Shown: positions 1 through 10,600, counted from the first letter of the stretch. The stretch: DNA of 27,118 bases from Thermoplasmata archaeon (GCA_019594195.1 JAFDTP010000015.1:1-27118); one strand, 5' to 3'. The notes: a model not told the origin generated them from the sequence alone. Translations and numbers: made by a program.

Positions 1-124
1 ACCCGTAACGAGGTGGAGCGTCATCTAATTCTATCCTTTTTGAACTATCTAGCAGTACTGTACGAGTATCGTTAGCAGTGCAGAAATGAATCTAGGTATT
101 CTCCATCCATATTCATCAGCTAAT

Positions 125-463
125 CTACACCAGTATGATATAGCCTTCACAACCAAGTATCTTATATCTTATTCTAACGGAAGATATACGAATGCTTAAA
201 ATCGGTAGCGATCCTCCTAGGAAAATTCCTCCTACAGAGTACACTTGCAGTTTGTCAATAGCTCCCATCTTCAGTATATACCGTATCTTCCTGTAGACCT
301 TCGCAGGCAGATGGTTTCGAAAACTAAACTTCGGTTTGCTGATCATCTTTTTTTCAAAGTCGTTGTTAAAAACATCTATATAATCAAAATGAATTTTAAA
401 AAGACAAAATATTTCGAGTAAATTTTCTAGGTCTTTACAGGACTTTTGAGTCTCTCCTCTCAA
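125..463 (-). CDS. Doubtful small ORF, possible gene remnant (112 aa)
   Basis: This is an open frame that starts at TTG and overlaps the stop codon of the upstream membrane-protein gene (TTGA). An internal ATG at 344-346 would give a 73-aa product. The C-terminal half is basic and then hydrophobic, but I recognise no family. Base composition in the first third is more A/T-rich than in the neighbouring genes. It could be a translationally coupled small gene or the decayed end of something larger. The 124 bases to its right, up to the window edge, show nothing else I can support. Confidence 0.25.
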   Translation of the reverse strand: MRGETQKSCKDLENLLEIFCLFKIHFDYIDVFNNDFEKKMISKPKFSFRNHLPAKVYRKIRYILKMGAIDKLQVYSVGGIFLGGSLPILSIRISSVRIRYKILGCEGYIILV

Positions 464-1035
464 TCCTCTATAGGCGGTGGAGGTGGCGGAGGTTCTTCCT
501 TCAGAGAAAAGCTCTCATGCCTTCTAGATTTTTCTTTCTTTTTTATGCCTGATATAACGAGAGTTATCCCTATCAACAGGATTATACCACCGATGATCAT
601 CAAAGTTATACTTCCACAGATCTCAAATACGCTAGAAATCGGTTCGGTCACGTACAGAGTACATTCATCTCCTGTTATGAAAGTATAATCTCCATCCTCA
701 GGAATATCTAATTCTCCGACCTTTTCGTAAGATCTTTCTCCTATGGAAATAGAGTGTTGGCTTCGGCTATCTTCAAGTATATCTTCACCGTCCTCGTTTA
801 ATACCTGAAGGTTTATCTCTATATCCTCACCCTCGATCCATATCTCGTATGATCCTTCTTCTAGCGTCTCGATTTTCTCCTCTTCTTCGAGAGTTTCAAA
901 CTCTAATTCTATCACCGCTACCTCCCGTGGGTCTTCTATCGAACCTATAATTCCCCGTCCACCTAAGACTCCCAAGATCAAGCCAGCGACGAGCAACACG
1001 ACGCCTATAACGAGGAATATTTTTCCCTTTTTCAT
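460..1035 (-). CDS. Two-pass membrane protein with poly-proline tail
   Basis: This is a 191-aa protein with an N-terminal hydrophobic segment (about residues 5-25, preceded by MKKGK) that works as a signal anchor. An acidic region of about 100 residues follows, with a beta-strand-like pattern and probably outside the cell. A second membrane segment lies at about 138-164, then a basic stop-transfer patch (KKKEKSRR) and a cytoplasmic tail ending in seven consecutive prolines and IED. The topology therefore puts both ends inside and the acidic domain outside. A GTGA motif lies just upstream of the ATG. I do not recognise a named family; similar architectures occur in archaeal membrane proteins of unknown function. 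It lies downstream of the C25 surface protein on the same strand, with about 100 bp between them, so cotranscription is possible. Confidence 0.8.
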   Translation of the reverse strand: MKKGKIFLVIGVVLLVAGLILGVLGGRGIIGSIEDPREVAVIELEFETLEEEEKIETLEEGSYEIWIEGEDIEINLQVLNEDGEDILEDSRSQHSISIGERSYEKVGELDIPEDGDYTFITGDECTLYVTEPISSVFEICGSITLMIIGGIILLIGITLVISGIKKKEKSRRHESFSLKEEPPPPPPPIED

Positions 1036-1135
1036 TTTTTCACTTTAATCGATCGGTCAGATAGAGCAGCAGATAAAGCTAGATCGGTTTTTTTTAAACG
1101 ATTGTAAATTATAAATGATTTTTGTATTGCTGAGT

Positions 1136-4100
1136 CTACTGCTCCTTTTTCTGGTATATCGCCACAGCGATGATCATACCAAGGACCAAGATCATGGATG
1201 TAAATCCTGGGATATCCTCTGCATCCACTTCCATGGTAACTGTTATAGTTTCATTTTGGTCGACTATCTCGATTTCGCCCTCTTCAGTCTCGTACTCCTC
1301 GTGATTTACTACGTATCCGTAGGTATCAGGCTCCATATCTTCGAAAACTGCTTCACCTTGCTGGTCTGTCTCTAAGCTTTCTCCGTTCACTGCGATTTCA
1401 GCCCGTTTTATCGGTTCGCCTTCTTCATCCTCTACTACAAACTTTAGATCATATTCTTCTGGAACCTCTTTGAAGTGAGCCGTTATGTCCTTATCATCGT
1501 CCATGGTTATTGATATGGTTGTATCTGTACTGGTTTCATCTCCAGTCCACTCGGAGAAGTACCAATCTTCATATGGGTCTGCTGTTAAATCTACAGTTGT
1601 ACCTTTGATGTACTTGTATCGGACCGGATCAATATCTACATCACCTTCTCCTACCACATCTATCGTCAATTCACTCACTGACCAAGAGAGGAAAGGATAT
1701 CCGTTGTTGATCTCACCATCTATATCCCATGTATCATCATCGCCTTCGTCATCATTAGGATCTCCAACAAAGTCCCATGGCTCATCCAACCCCTCAGTTT
1801 CCATATCGGTATAAGTCGCTACATCCTTCATCTCGTCGGTCGTTAGACCTGTGCCGTCATCGGATTCATCGATACCAGAAGCTTCAACATCCCAAAATGA
1901 GTTCTCTGCCGTCGCATCTAAAAAGTTCTCTCCAACGAAACCTCCTACATTTTCTTCACCTGTCACTTCGCCCACAGAGTACGAGTTCTTCACAGTCGCT
2001 TCTGCAAAATTTTCTCCGACGAATCCACCTACTTTTTCTCCACCGATCACTTCGCCCACAGAGTACGAGTTCTCAATATAAGTTTCTGTTCCAAAGTTCT
2101 GACCTACAAAACCACCGATCGATGTATTTCCTTCGACGTCACCTGATGCATAAGAACTGACTATGTCCTGATCTCTGTTCGAACCAGCGAATGCACCTAC
2201 TTCAATGTTTCCAGTCACCTCTCCTGTAGCATAAGATCTCAAAACGAAACCTTGGTTAAAACCTATCAGTCCACCTATGCGTTCTTCCTCTCCACTAACA
2301 TCTCCTGTAGCATATGAGTTCTCAATTGTATCATGATTAGATCCTATGAGTCCGCCTACACTATTTTCACCGCTGATGTCTCCTGTAGCGTATGAGTTCT
2401 CAACTGTGCCTCTTTCAGCTCTGCCGACGAGTCCGCCTACACTATTTTCACCGCTGACTTCTCCTGTTGCATTTGAACTAAAAATTGTGCCACCCCGATT
2501 ATATCCTACAAGGCCGCCTACATTATTTCCTTCTCCACTGACATCTCCAGTAGCGTATGAGTTTTTTAGGGGTCCCCATCCGTTAAATCCTATGAGTCCA
2601 CCTACCGAGGTTTCTCCGCTCACGTCACCTGTAGAATATGAGTTCTCAACTGTGCCAGATTTCGCTCCTACAAGCCCACCAACATTATTTTCTCCATTTA
2701 CCTCAGCGTCAACGATGCCCACATTGCTAACTTCAGATCCTTCTTCTATAGTCCCGAATAAACCAACATCATCTCCACCATCTATGTATAAGTCTCTTAT
2801 CTCAAATCCGTTCCCATCGAAAGTACCTGCAAAATGTTCTATCGGGTCCCATCCTTCTTCCGTATCTACAAACTCGGTGTAACCATCGGTATCTTCATCT
2901 AAGTTATCCATCAATACATAATATCCATCTAGATCGTTTCTCATATCGTGTAGGTCTTCCCAATCAGATATTTCATACTCATCCTCAACATCTCTAAAGT
3001 GAGCAGTCAAACTCTTGTTTTCGTTCATCACCAACTTTATCTCTTCTTCGCTACTTTCCTGATCTCCAGTCCATCCCTCGAAAACCCATCCTTCCTCAGG
3101 GACCGTTTTTAAATCCACTTCCATCCCCTCGAGGTAATCATCCTGCTCAGGATCGATCTCTACTTCTCCTTCGCCCTCTATTTCAACAGTCAATTCATAC
3201 CTTTCTAGATCGTCTTCATCGACCAGAGACAAAGTGGGATCGCCGATGGTGGTCATGCCGTAGAACCAAGTTCTACTCTCAAAGTCATCTTCAACGGTAT
3301 CGGTCCACCATTCCTGCATCGCTTCTCCCAATGACCTCCCAAAGGATAGAGGTTCGTAGTAATTTTCAAACCCAAGCATCGAACCTGGTTGGGTACTGCC
3401 TACGTTCGCCAATCCTTTATCTTCGCTCAAGGCGTACCATCCGCACAAGTAATTTGGAGCAGTATAATCTCCCGATCCACAGGTGAACACGTTCTGGAAA
3501 AGAGAGTCATGACCATCTTCATAAATGTCCCTAGAAGTGAAATTGCCTCCACTACCTTTTGGTCCGTCTTGGTACCTGAAAGCATGTCTTTCCGCCGAGT
3601 CGTTCGCATGACAATGTATCTGTATCCACTCGTATCCTTCTTGCACTCTATCTCCGTAATCATCGGCTGTAGTCTCTTCTGTCTCGTTTATGACTGTTAT
3701 GTTATCATCATCATAGAGATTCAATAGACCTTGTTTGTACTCCTCTGTCCAGGGTACCCAATCATCGTCAATATACAGTAAAGATCTGTCTTCAACGCTC
3801 AAGTCTCCTCTCCTGTACTGATGAACTTTTTCAAAATAATTCTTGTAAAGTTCTATCTCGTCTTCCCAGTCCGTCTTCATACTTATGCGGCCGAGCCATA
3901 TCTCAGGATCGAGATCACCATCTCCGGGAAGATGTTCATCAAAAACTCCACTATTGTTCGTATCTTCCCAAACACCGTCCAGATCGGTGTAGTAATGATC
4001 GATAGGAAATCTAACATAACCATCGGCCTCTCCGGGATGGTCAGATATCTCAAATTCGGCATAGGGTAAGTTACCGACCAAGAACACTCCTTTCAAACCA

Positions 4101-4420
4101 TCATTTTCATAACCTTCCTGAAATAAATCCCTTATTTCAGTCGCATCAGTATATGTATTTTCGATGATCTCTACTTCCAAGTCCTCCATATCTTCTACAT
4201 CTTCTTTATATCTTGCTAGTTCATCCTCTAATGGCTCATGAACTGTAGAATTGACCAAGACGTACATTTTTGGGTCCTCTTCAGAATTCAGAATTCCCTC
4301 ATGTTCTAGACCTGAGGAGCCTTCCTCTTTGATAGTGTCAGAATAGCCACCAAGAGACCCAAAAACACTCACCACTAACAGAAACACTAAGCATATAGAT
4401 AAATATTTCTTTATGCTCAT
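1136..4420 (-). CDS. Secreted C25 (gingipain-like) protein with GLUG repeats and PGF-CTERM
   Basis: This 1094-aa secreted, surface-anchored protein is probably a cysteine peptidase. A signal peptide covers residues 1-26. Residues 50-400 resemble peptidase family C25, with a candidate catalytic His at 269 (IQIHCH) and Cys at 314 (FTCGSGD), and the domain ends in a typical GDPTLSLVD motif. Residues 407-477 form an InlB/Flg_new-type repeat (GWVFEGWTGD, LTAHF). Ten GLUG repeats span about 578-849 and close with a typical NNGYPFLSW ending near 906-913. A second InlB-type repeat lies at 917-985, and a carboxypeptidase-regulatory-like beta domain at about 990-1066. A PGF-CTERM-like signal (IPGFTS, a hydrophobic segment, then QKKEQ) ends the protein, which should be cleaved and lipid-anchored by an archaeosortase. 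AGGAGG lies 7 nt upstream of the ATG. The neighbouring M14 peptidase shares the repeat and anchor, which suggests a joint role outside the cell. The GLUG region may bind a surface partner; that is inference. Confidence 0.88.
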   Translation of the reverse strand: MSIKKYLSICLVFLLVVSVFGSLGGYSDTIKEEGSSGLEHEGILNSEEDPKMYVLVNSTVHEPLEDELARYKEDVEDMEDLEVEIIENTYTDATEIRDLFQEGYENDGLKGVFLVGNLPYAEFEISDHPGEADGYVRFPIDHYYTDLDGVWEDTNNSGVFDEHLPGDGDLDPEIWLGRISMKTDWEDEIELYKNYFEKVHQYRRGDLSVEDRSLLYIDDDWVPWTEEYKQGLLNLYDDDNITVINETEETTADDYGDRVQEGYEWIQIHCHANDSAERHAFRYQDGPKGSGGNFTSRDIYEDGHDSLFQNVFTCGSGDYTAPNYLCGWYALSEDKGLANVGSTQPGSMLGFENYYEPLSFGRSLGEAMQEWWTDTVEDDFESRTWFYGMTTIGDPTLSLVDEDDLERYELTVEIEGEGEVEIDPEQDDYLEGMEVDLKTVPEEGWVFEGWTGDQESSEEEIKLVMNENKSLTAHFRDVEDEYEISDWEDLHDMRNDLDGYYVLMDNLDEDTDGYTEFVDTEEGWDPIEHFAGTFDGNGFEIRDLYIDGGDDVGLFGTIEEGSEVSNVGIVDAEVNGENNVGGLVGAKSGTVENSYSTGDVSGETSVGGLIGFNGWGPLKNSYATGDVSGEGNNVGGLVGYNRGGTIFSSNATGEVSGENSVGGLVGRAERGTVENSYATGDISGENSVGGLIGSNHDTIENSYATGDVSGEEERIGGLIGFNQGFVLRSYATGEVTGNIEVGAFAGSNRDQDIVSSYASGDVEGNTSIGGFVGQNFGTETYIENSYSVGEVIGGEKVGGFVGENFAEATVKNSYSVGEVTGEENVGGFVGENFLDATAENSFWDVEASGIDESDDGTGLTTDEMKDVATYTDMETEGLDEPWDFVGDPNDDEGDDDTWDIDGEINNGYPFLSWSVSELTIDVVGEGDVDIDPVRYKYIKGTTVDLTADPYEDWYFSEWTGDETSTDTTISITMDDDKDITAHFKEVPEEYDLKFVVEDEEGEPIKRAEIAVNGESLETDQQGEAVFEDMEPDTYGYVVNHEEYETEEGEIEIVDQNETITVTMEVDAEDIPGFTSMILVLGMIIAVAIYQKKEQ
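1874..2690 (-). repeat. Ten tandem GLUG repeats inside the C25-like gene
   Basis: Ten in-frame repeats of about 24-29 codons encode the pattern VGGLVG-x(n)-NSYATGDVSGE. Adjacent units stay close in DNA sequence (for example the recurring antisense string ctcctgtagcgtatgag), so the array can expand or contract by recombination. The last three units drift to a GGFVGENF variant. GLUG repeats are known from secreted adhesins and peptidases of bacteria and archaea. Confidence 0.85.
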
Positions 4421-4467
4421 ATTTAATCCTCCTGCTTCTTCCCCTAGGCTGTTTAAGGGGTCGATCG

Positions 4468-4480
4468 TATATAAATTTTA
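4468..4480 (-). promoter_or_regulatory. TATA box of the C25-like gene
   Basis: On the minus strand the element reads TAAAATTTATATA. It lies about 50 nt upstream of the ATG at 4420, so transcription should begin near 4445 and give a short leader that carries the AGGAGG ribosome-binding site at 4428-4433. Confidence 0.5.
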
Positions 4481-4520
4481 ATTTTACAAACGTATAACAT
4501 ACTGTGTGGAACTTGAATCT

Positions 4521-6218
4521 TTATACCTTCTTCCAGTATATCGCTACAGTGATCGTCAAGCCTAGCACTAAGGCTAATGATGTGAACCCTGGGATCTCAT
4601 CTTCGTCCTCTTTGAAGTGAGCCGTTATGTCCCTGTCCTCATCAACGGTTAGGTTTATCGTAGATCGCTCTTCATCGTTTCCTTCGTAGTCTCCAGTCCA
4701 TTCATTGAATATCCAACCCTCTCCTGGGATCGCTTCCAGCTCAACGTCGGTCTCTTCATCATAAGTGTGTGTCCAACCGTCTTCGACTTCCAACCCATCA
4801 ACTTCTACCGTGCCGTCTCCCTCTACATCCACACTCAAATGATGATATCCTTCCCCTTCTATATCGAGCCGTCGACCCCAGCTTTCATCAACAGTGAAAT
4901 TGAATGAATCGCCAGCTGTATGTAGTGAAAATGTATCGTCATCTTCATATCCCTCTTCTATAAGATTACCTAGATTCAGTTCATAATAACCCCTGCTATC
5001 TATGTCAGTTTCAAGGGTTTCTCCCGTATCAAGATTTTCGATCTTCACTTCAGAGTCGTTAGCCTGATTAGCATCAACGTCATTGATATCCCCATAAACT
5101 ATGTACGGAGAAGGAGGATATCTATGATCGGACCCATCGCCCAAGTCCATATCAGCGATCCTAGCTTGATATACCAGTGAATCGTAAAGATCGAGATTGA
5201 TATCCATTATATCTTCTTCAGGAGGGTAAAAATATGGACCTTCATAAGGATCCCCGGTATATATCTCATAACAGAGACTGATAGCCCCTGTTTCATCATA
5301 TACCCAATTCACAGTAGTGCCGTGGGGCTTTTCATCGTACCCAGGTAGTTCTTCATCTGGTGTGCCATACGAATAACTTTTTTCTTCGTCTCCAAGTTTA
5401 GAGGTCAAAGAGGTCATATCTCCCGCCATATCCTCATACCATCCCTGGTGGGACGTGGGATAGTCGTTAGATCCTGGTAACAGCAAGGTGCCCCAAAAAC
5501 TATGTATGTCCTGGTAAGAATCGATCTCCTTTTCCAATATGAAATCTCTAAGATGCTGGGTCTCATATTCTGAAAAAGGATCTTCTCCACGATATAAGTC
5601 AGAACTAGGATCGTAGTCTCCTTCTTCCCAGTTAATATCCCAATTCCTGTTCAAGTCGACTCCAACAGAATCGCCTAGAGTTGAATCGTTCCTATTCTTG
5701 CGCCACCATCGACCCTCTCCATCTTCATCGTACTCGCCGTTCCCATCGTATACATAACCGTCTGGATTGACCATAGGCGCTACGTATATCTGCCTGTTAT
5801 TGACCAGCCAAGTTATAGTTTCATTTCTTCCATAGTCGTTGACGATCCTCCACAAGTAATAAGATGATACTTGATTGGACGACCATTCCCTGGCATGGAT
5901 GTTACCATGTATGAATATGCTGGGTTGATCCTGTTTTTCTTCAACATCGTCAGATACTTTGACAGCCCAGATGTCCCTTCCTTCCCAGGACTCTCCTAGA
6001 TGGATCTTTCGAGTTATATCGGGGTTTTCTTCCACTAGCTCGTCGTACCAAGCGTGAAGTTCCTCTACAGAGGGAAACTCATCTTCAAAAGGATAACTGT
6101 CTATATCTCTTTGAACTTCGACGTCCTCTTGACCTCTTCCAGCTATAACTGTACCGCTGAGCACGAGTATGATGGTTATAAAAACTACCCAGGTCCTACG
6201 ATCAACTTTAGAGATCAT
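4521..6218 (-). CDS. Secreted M14 zinc carboxypeptidase with PGF-CTERM
   Basis: This 565-aa protein removes C-terminal residues from peptides outside the cell. A signal peptide spans about residues 1-27. The M14 catalytic domain runs from about 45 to 355. Zinc ligands are His108 and Glu111 (HGNIHAREW) and His239 (QDIHSFWG). The substrate-binding motif DLNRNW lies at 188-193 and the catalytic Glu is 318 (CYEIYTG). A beta domain at about 368-450 resembles a CarboxypepD-regulatory fold. An InlB-type repeat (GWIFNEWTGD, ITAHF) covers about 455-536, and a PGF-CTERM-like signal (IPGFTS, hydrophobic segment, WKKV) closes the protein. All catalytic residues are visible, so it should be active. No Shine-Dalgarno sequence is seen. 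A TATA-like ATACATATAT at 6245-6254 lies about 30 nt upstream of the ATG, which suggests a leaderless transcript. Confidence 0.92.
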   Translation of the reverse strand: MISKVDRRTWVVFITIILVLSGTVIAGRGQEDVEVQRDIDSYPFEDEFPSVEELHAWYDELVEENPDITRKIHLGESWEGRDIWAVKVSDDVEEKQDQPSIFIHGNIHAREWSSNQVSSYYLWRIVNDYGRNETITWLVNNRQIYVAPMVNPDGYVYDGNGEYDEDGEGRWWRKNRNDSTLGDSVGVDLNRNWDINWEEGDYDPSSDLYRGEDPFSEYETQHLRDFILEKEIDSYQDIHSFWGTLLLPGSNDYPTSHQGWYEDMAGDMTSLTSKLGDEEKSYSYGTPDEELPGYDEKPHGTTVNWVYDETGAISLCYEIYTGDPYEGPYFYPPEEDIMDINLDLYDSLVYQARIADMDLGDGSDHRYPPSPYIVYGDINDVDANQANDSEVKIENLDTGETLETDIDSRGYYELNLGNLIEEGYEDDDTFSLHTAGDSFNFTVDESWGRRLDIEGEGYHHLSVDVEGDGTVEVDGLEVEDGWTHTYDEETDVELEAIPGEGWIFNEWTGDYEGNDEERSTINLTVDEDRDITAHFKEDEDEIPGFTSLALVLGLTITVAIYWKKV

Positions 6219-6396
6219 CTAACATGCTCTATACGGTCGAGAAGATATATGTATGTTTGGAAAAAGGCAAGATCTTATCTCTCGTCTACATGATATGATA
6301 TAGGAAGAAACATAGGCTGATCCATACTTTGAAAGGATGATCGTATGTGCAAAGGTTTAATTGTGATAAGTACGATATTCTGTTTCGGGAGAGAAC

Positions 6397-7140
6397 ATGA
6401 CTGAATATTATGAGATCACAGTCGGTCTTGCAGCACTCACGGGTCTATTTTCCAAGGATAAAGATGTTGAAGACCTCATAGACGATAACAGACCGTCTAT
6501 AGATAGGGATAAACCTGATTCTTCCAAAACCGCGACCTTTGCGATGGGGTGTTTCTGGGGACCGGACGGTCTCTTCGGAGCAATACCCGGTGTGATCAAT
6601 ACGAGAGTCGGGTATGCCGGAGGGACGAAGGAAGATCCGACATATCATAGACTGGGAGATCATACGGAGACGATCCAGATGGATTACGACCCCGACAAGA
6701 TAAGCTACAAAGAATTGCTCGATATATTCTGGAGGGATCACGATCCCACGCAGGCGAAGAGCATCCAGTACATGTCTATCATCTTCTATCACGACGAAGA
6801 ACAGAAAAAGATAGCTGAGAAAACGAAAGAAAAAGAGCAGTCAAAGACTTCAGGTACCTTGATCACAGATATAAGAGATATCTCAAGATTTTACCTAGCT
6901 GAAGGATATCACCAAAAATATCATCTGTCCAAACACAAGCAACTGTACAAGGCTTATAAAGATATATATCCCGATTTGAAAGAGTTCATCGATTCCACCG
7001 CTGTAACCAGGGTCAACGGTTATATCTCAGGCAACGGAACTTTGGAGTCTAAAGAAGATCTGAAGAGGCTCGGTCTCAGTGAAGAGGGGAGAGATCTGTT
7101 ATTCAAAAAATGGAAATCCGCAGGAGGTAAAAAGATATGA
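6397..7140 (+). CDS. msrA: Peptide methionine-S-sulfoxide reductase MsrA
   Basis: MsrA reduces the S-epimer of methionine sulfoxide in proteins. The catalytic motif GCFWG has its Cys at 52. Downstream are VGYAGG, HTETIQ and the FWRDHDPTQ region, as expected for the family, and the fold continues to about residue 205. About 44 extra residues precede the catalytic strand, and a C-terminal tail ([14 protein letters not shown] onward) is also present. Cys52 is the only cysteine in the protein, so there is no resolving Cys within MsrA itself. GGGAGAG precedes the ATG. The final ATGA overlaps the msrB start, so the two are translationally coupled. Confidence 0.93.
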   Translation: MTEYYEITVGLAALTGLFSKDKDVEDLIDDNRPSIDRDKPDSSKTATFAMGCFWGPDGLFGAIPGVINTRVGYAGGTKEDPTYHRLGDHTETIQMDYDPDKISYKELLDIFWRDHDPTQAKSIQYMSIIFYHDEEQKKIAEKTKEKEQSKTSGTLITDIRDISRFYLAEGYHQKYHLSKHKQLYKAYKDIYPDLKEFIDSTAVTRVNGYISGNGTLESKEDLKRLGLSEEGRDLLFKKWKSAGGKKI

Positions 7141-7607
7141 ACAAAGTAAAGAGCGAAAAACAAGGTCCATACGAAAAGCCGTCGGACGAAGAACTGAAAG
7201 AGATGCTCTCGAAAAAGGAGTATGAAGTAACTCAGAAGAAAGGCACCGAGCCGGCTTTCCGTAACGAGTACTGGGACAACGAAGAGGATGGCATATACGT
7301 CGATGTGGTTTCGGGAGAGGTCCTCTTCAGTTCAAAAGACAAGTTCAAATCCGGCACCGGCTGGCCGAGTTTCAGTAAGCCATTGGAACCTGAAAATATA
7401 GTCACCCAAAAAGAGAGCGGCCTGGATACCAGGACGGAAGTGAAAAGCAAACATGCCGGATCTCACCTAGGACATCTATTCAGCGACGGTCCACCGCCTA
7501 CAGGTAAAAGATACTGCATGAATTCCGCCTCGCTGAAATTCATACCCAAAAAGGATCTGGAAGAAAAAGGTTATTCAGAATATCTGGAACTCTTCGAAGA
7601 AGACTGA
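7137..7607 (+). CDS. msrB: Peptide methionine-R-sulfoxide reductase MsrB
   Basis: MsrB reduces the R-epimer of methionine sulfoxide and so complements MsrA. Conserved blocks are GTGWPSF (73-79), [10 protein letters not shown] (110-119) and the catalytic [11 protein letters not shown] with Cys127. The structural-zinc CxxC pairs present in many MsrB proteins are absent, so this is a zinc-free form. Cys127 is the only cysteine, because the usual resolving position ahead of GWPSF is Thr. The start overlaps the msrA stop (ATGA). The gene ends 11 bp before the end of the convergent lhr gene. Confidence 0.94.
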   Translation: MNKVKSEKQGPYEKPSDEELKEMLSKKEYEVTQKKGTEPAFRNEYWDNEEDGIYVDVVSGEVLFSSKDKFKSGTGWPSFSKPLEPENIVTQKESGLDTRTEVKSKHAGSHLGHLFSDGPPPTGKRYCMNSASLKFIPKKDLEEKGYSEYLELFEED

Positions 7608-7618
7608 GAATTCGCAGT

Positions 7619-10600
7619 TCAGATACCGCGGGTGCTCTCATACCACTTTCTTATCTCGTAATCTGAGACCTGCTTCTCCTTCTTCTTTTTGCTCTTAACA
7701 CTCAAGTTATGATCGTAGGCCCATTCCTTGATAAGTTTCCTGTAGTCTTTATCCCCCTCGAATTCCTTAACCTCCAGCATATTAGACCTGAAACTAGCGT
7801 CGAAGGCCGCGACGAATTCGGGACCGTCGTATATGACGTTGCTCGTACCCAGATCGAAGTTCTCTTTGATCTCTTGTCTGAAATACAGGTTCAGTCTATC
7901 TTTGACAGAGATGACTCCTTCCTCATCGAAATCCAGGTCCGGTATCACGTCTAGACCCTCAGAGAGTATCCAATGTACTGATGAGCTGCCTCTCTCCAAA
8001 AATCCCTTAGACAACAGACCTTCTTCTACGAGTCCCGATAATATCTTCCTCACGTCCCTCATTGCATAATCGGGACCGAGATAGGATGAAAGTTTTTCGG
8101 CCGTAAAAACACCGAAATTATCGAACATCCATCTGATGACTTCTTTCTTCGCCTCTTCCACGCCTATATCGGTCTCCGGGGTGGTGATGTATCGGTCATC
8201 AGAGTCCTTGGTAACCATCAAACCCTCGTATAACTCATCCAAAGCTTCTTTCGTCTTCATCCTCCTGTATGGAGATTGGTGATAGACCGTCCTCTTCGGC
8301 AGAGGGGCCTTCCTATCTATGATATCGTAAATATCCTCCATAGCAGGTGTGAACTTGATATCTTTAGCTTTCCTGTAGACGCCTACATGTTCGGGCAGGG
8401 CGTACATCTTGTAGGGAGGTATCATCTTTCCCCCCAGTACTGTACCTCTCCTATAGAACCAATCGAGAGAATAAAATCCTTCACAACGCGATCTGAGTTC
8501 AAGATCAGAACGGCCACCTTTCATGGCTTCTATCGTTTCCTCTGGATCGTCATATGGGTCGCCCGCCAGTCTTTGTCTCTTGAATACGTAGGACCTCAAC
8601 TGTTCTTCATCGAAAACGTCCTTGACCACGTTACCCTTGACCAACATATCCTGGATCATCACGTAACCGTTCTCCTTGAACAGCGAGAGGCTCTCTTGGT
8701 CCACGTCCTCGATAGGTGTGTTCTGGAAGTTCTTTATCCTTATTATGTCGTAGCCTTTCAAGGCGTGATAATCCATCATCTCCTCGAGCGCATTCAGAGC
8801 CTCTGGGAGCATGGTTTCGTCATCCAGGTCCAGGTGTCGGATCTCGATACAGCCGCTCATCTCCCATTTTTCTATACCGCCTACCACTTCACCTCTCTTG
8901 ATTAGAGGATAGACCCAATCATCGCCATACCGCCTATATATATCGGCCCACATCGGTCTAGCGTACGGATCTTTCTTGGATAATATACGGAGTTTATCGA
9001 ATTCTCCTCCCTTGGTCTTGTGTATATCCTCGATCTCCTCTTCGTGTATGTACATCTCCTGCTGAGAGTTACCGACCAGGAGCTTTTTTATCTTCTTTTT
9101 ATGCAGCAGTTCAGAAACTATACTCTCTATCTCGTCACGCTGAAAGCCGGTATAGTATCTGATATTCGAAAATGATGCGGGTCCGTTAGCTCTGAGATAT
9201 CTTTCGATGATCTTCTTTCTAGCTTTCTCTCCCTCCATGGGCTCGACATCAAGAGCTTTATACCTGTTAGTGGAAGACCAGCCATCTCTACCGGTGTATT
9301 CTCTCACCACGTAGAGATTGTTGTCCAATTTCTTTATTATCTCTCTGACCTCTTCGTCTTCAAGTTCGCTCTTCTTTTTCAGACCTCTGACCGTGTCGGC
9401 TTGACCGGTCCTGATGTATCTTAATATCTTCTCTTCCTCCTCGGTCAGGTCATCAGTCCTGTAAGCGCCCACGAAGGCGGAGATATCTTCCTTCAGGGCG
9501 TATCTGACACGGCCTCTTACGAACCGGCCTTCTACTATATCTCCGCTCCTCCTCATCTCTTTCCACTTGTCTAGTGAGAAGTCAGAGACACGCTGAAATA
9601 TGTCGTAAGGTGTTCCAGCCTCCATGAAAAGATCGAAGTATTCCTCTATAGAGCCGACCTCGTCGAACTGCTTTTTAGCCTTGTAGCGCTTCGTCTTATC
9701 GTCAGATATGAATTCGCCGCCAGGGAATCTGAGTTCATGATAATCCTCGTACAGCATGTACTGGTCTCCCTCGCCCATGACCAGTCTTCCAGAGACGACC
9801 TCGTTCTGTTCGACCAGATTGTTCAATGCTTTCAGCGCGATATCTTCAGATATGTCCAAGGCGTAAGCTATCTCCTCTAGACCTCTTGGAGCTTCATAGC
9901 TGAGGTAGTCCGTTATCATATCTTCGATGGCTCCAAGATCATTATCTTTCTTCTCGAGCAGAGCGTACCTGTACCCGTCTTCAGTCATCTCCACCCTGTT
10001 GACCAAGCGTTTCCTCTCCATGTCTCTCAATACGTTCTTAACTTCGTTAAGCCTTAGATCCGTAGACTCGTAGAGCTCGTGAGAGGTCATCGGTCTATCT
10101 TTCAAGAGCTCGATGATCGGTGAGCTGCCGTGAGGTTGTTCTCCCTGGTCCAAAGCCCTGAGATATCTGTCGATATCTTCAGAGCATATGTATTTCGTGT
10201 CGCCTACCCATATCGACTCTATCAGTCCTTCGTTAAGGAGCTGCTTTGCCCAGGTCTTCACCTCGTCGAAAGGTCTGTCCGTGCGGGAGAATACACTGTT
10301 TCCCTTTTCTTTGAAAACATGCACGGGTTGGATATCCTTTATAACTTCGAGCATGCCCTCTTTAGAATCGAAAGACGGTTTTTTATCCAAAAAGTGTTCT
10401 TCAACGACATCCATATCGAACTTGAAATTCTCTATCTCTTCTTTGGGTATAACCTGTTCCAGGACCTTCTGATGGAATTTCCTGAGGAGACTGCTCCTAT
10501 CGTCCATCATGACCACGTCGGATATACCCGCCATGAGTACCTCGTGAGCGAAGGGTGAAGGTGTTTCTGAATAGTCGACACACCTGACTTCGATATCTCC

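Noticed and set aside
1874..2690. Regular repeats considered as a CRISPR array
   Set aside because: The period is about 72-87 bp, units are in frame and encode GLUG motifs, and there are no unique spacers between identical repeats.
2346..2882. Plus-strand ORF of 178 aa rich in Ser, Pro and Thr
   Set aside because: It is the antisense of the GLUG repeats in the C25-like gene, and the repetitive composition comes from that array.
8276..8905. Plus-strand ORF of 209 aa
   Set aside because: It lies wholly inside lhr on the opposite strand, matches no family, and lacks its own promoter or ribosome-binding site.
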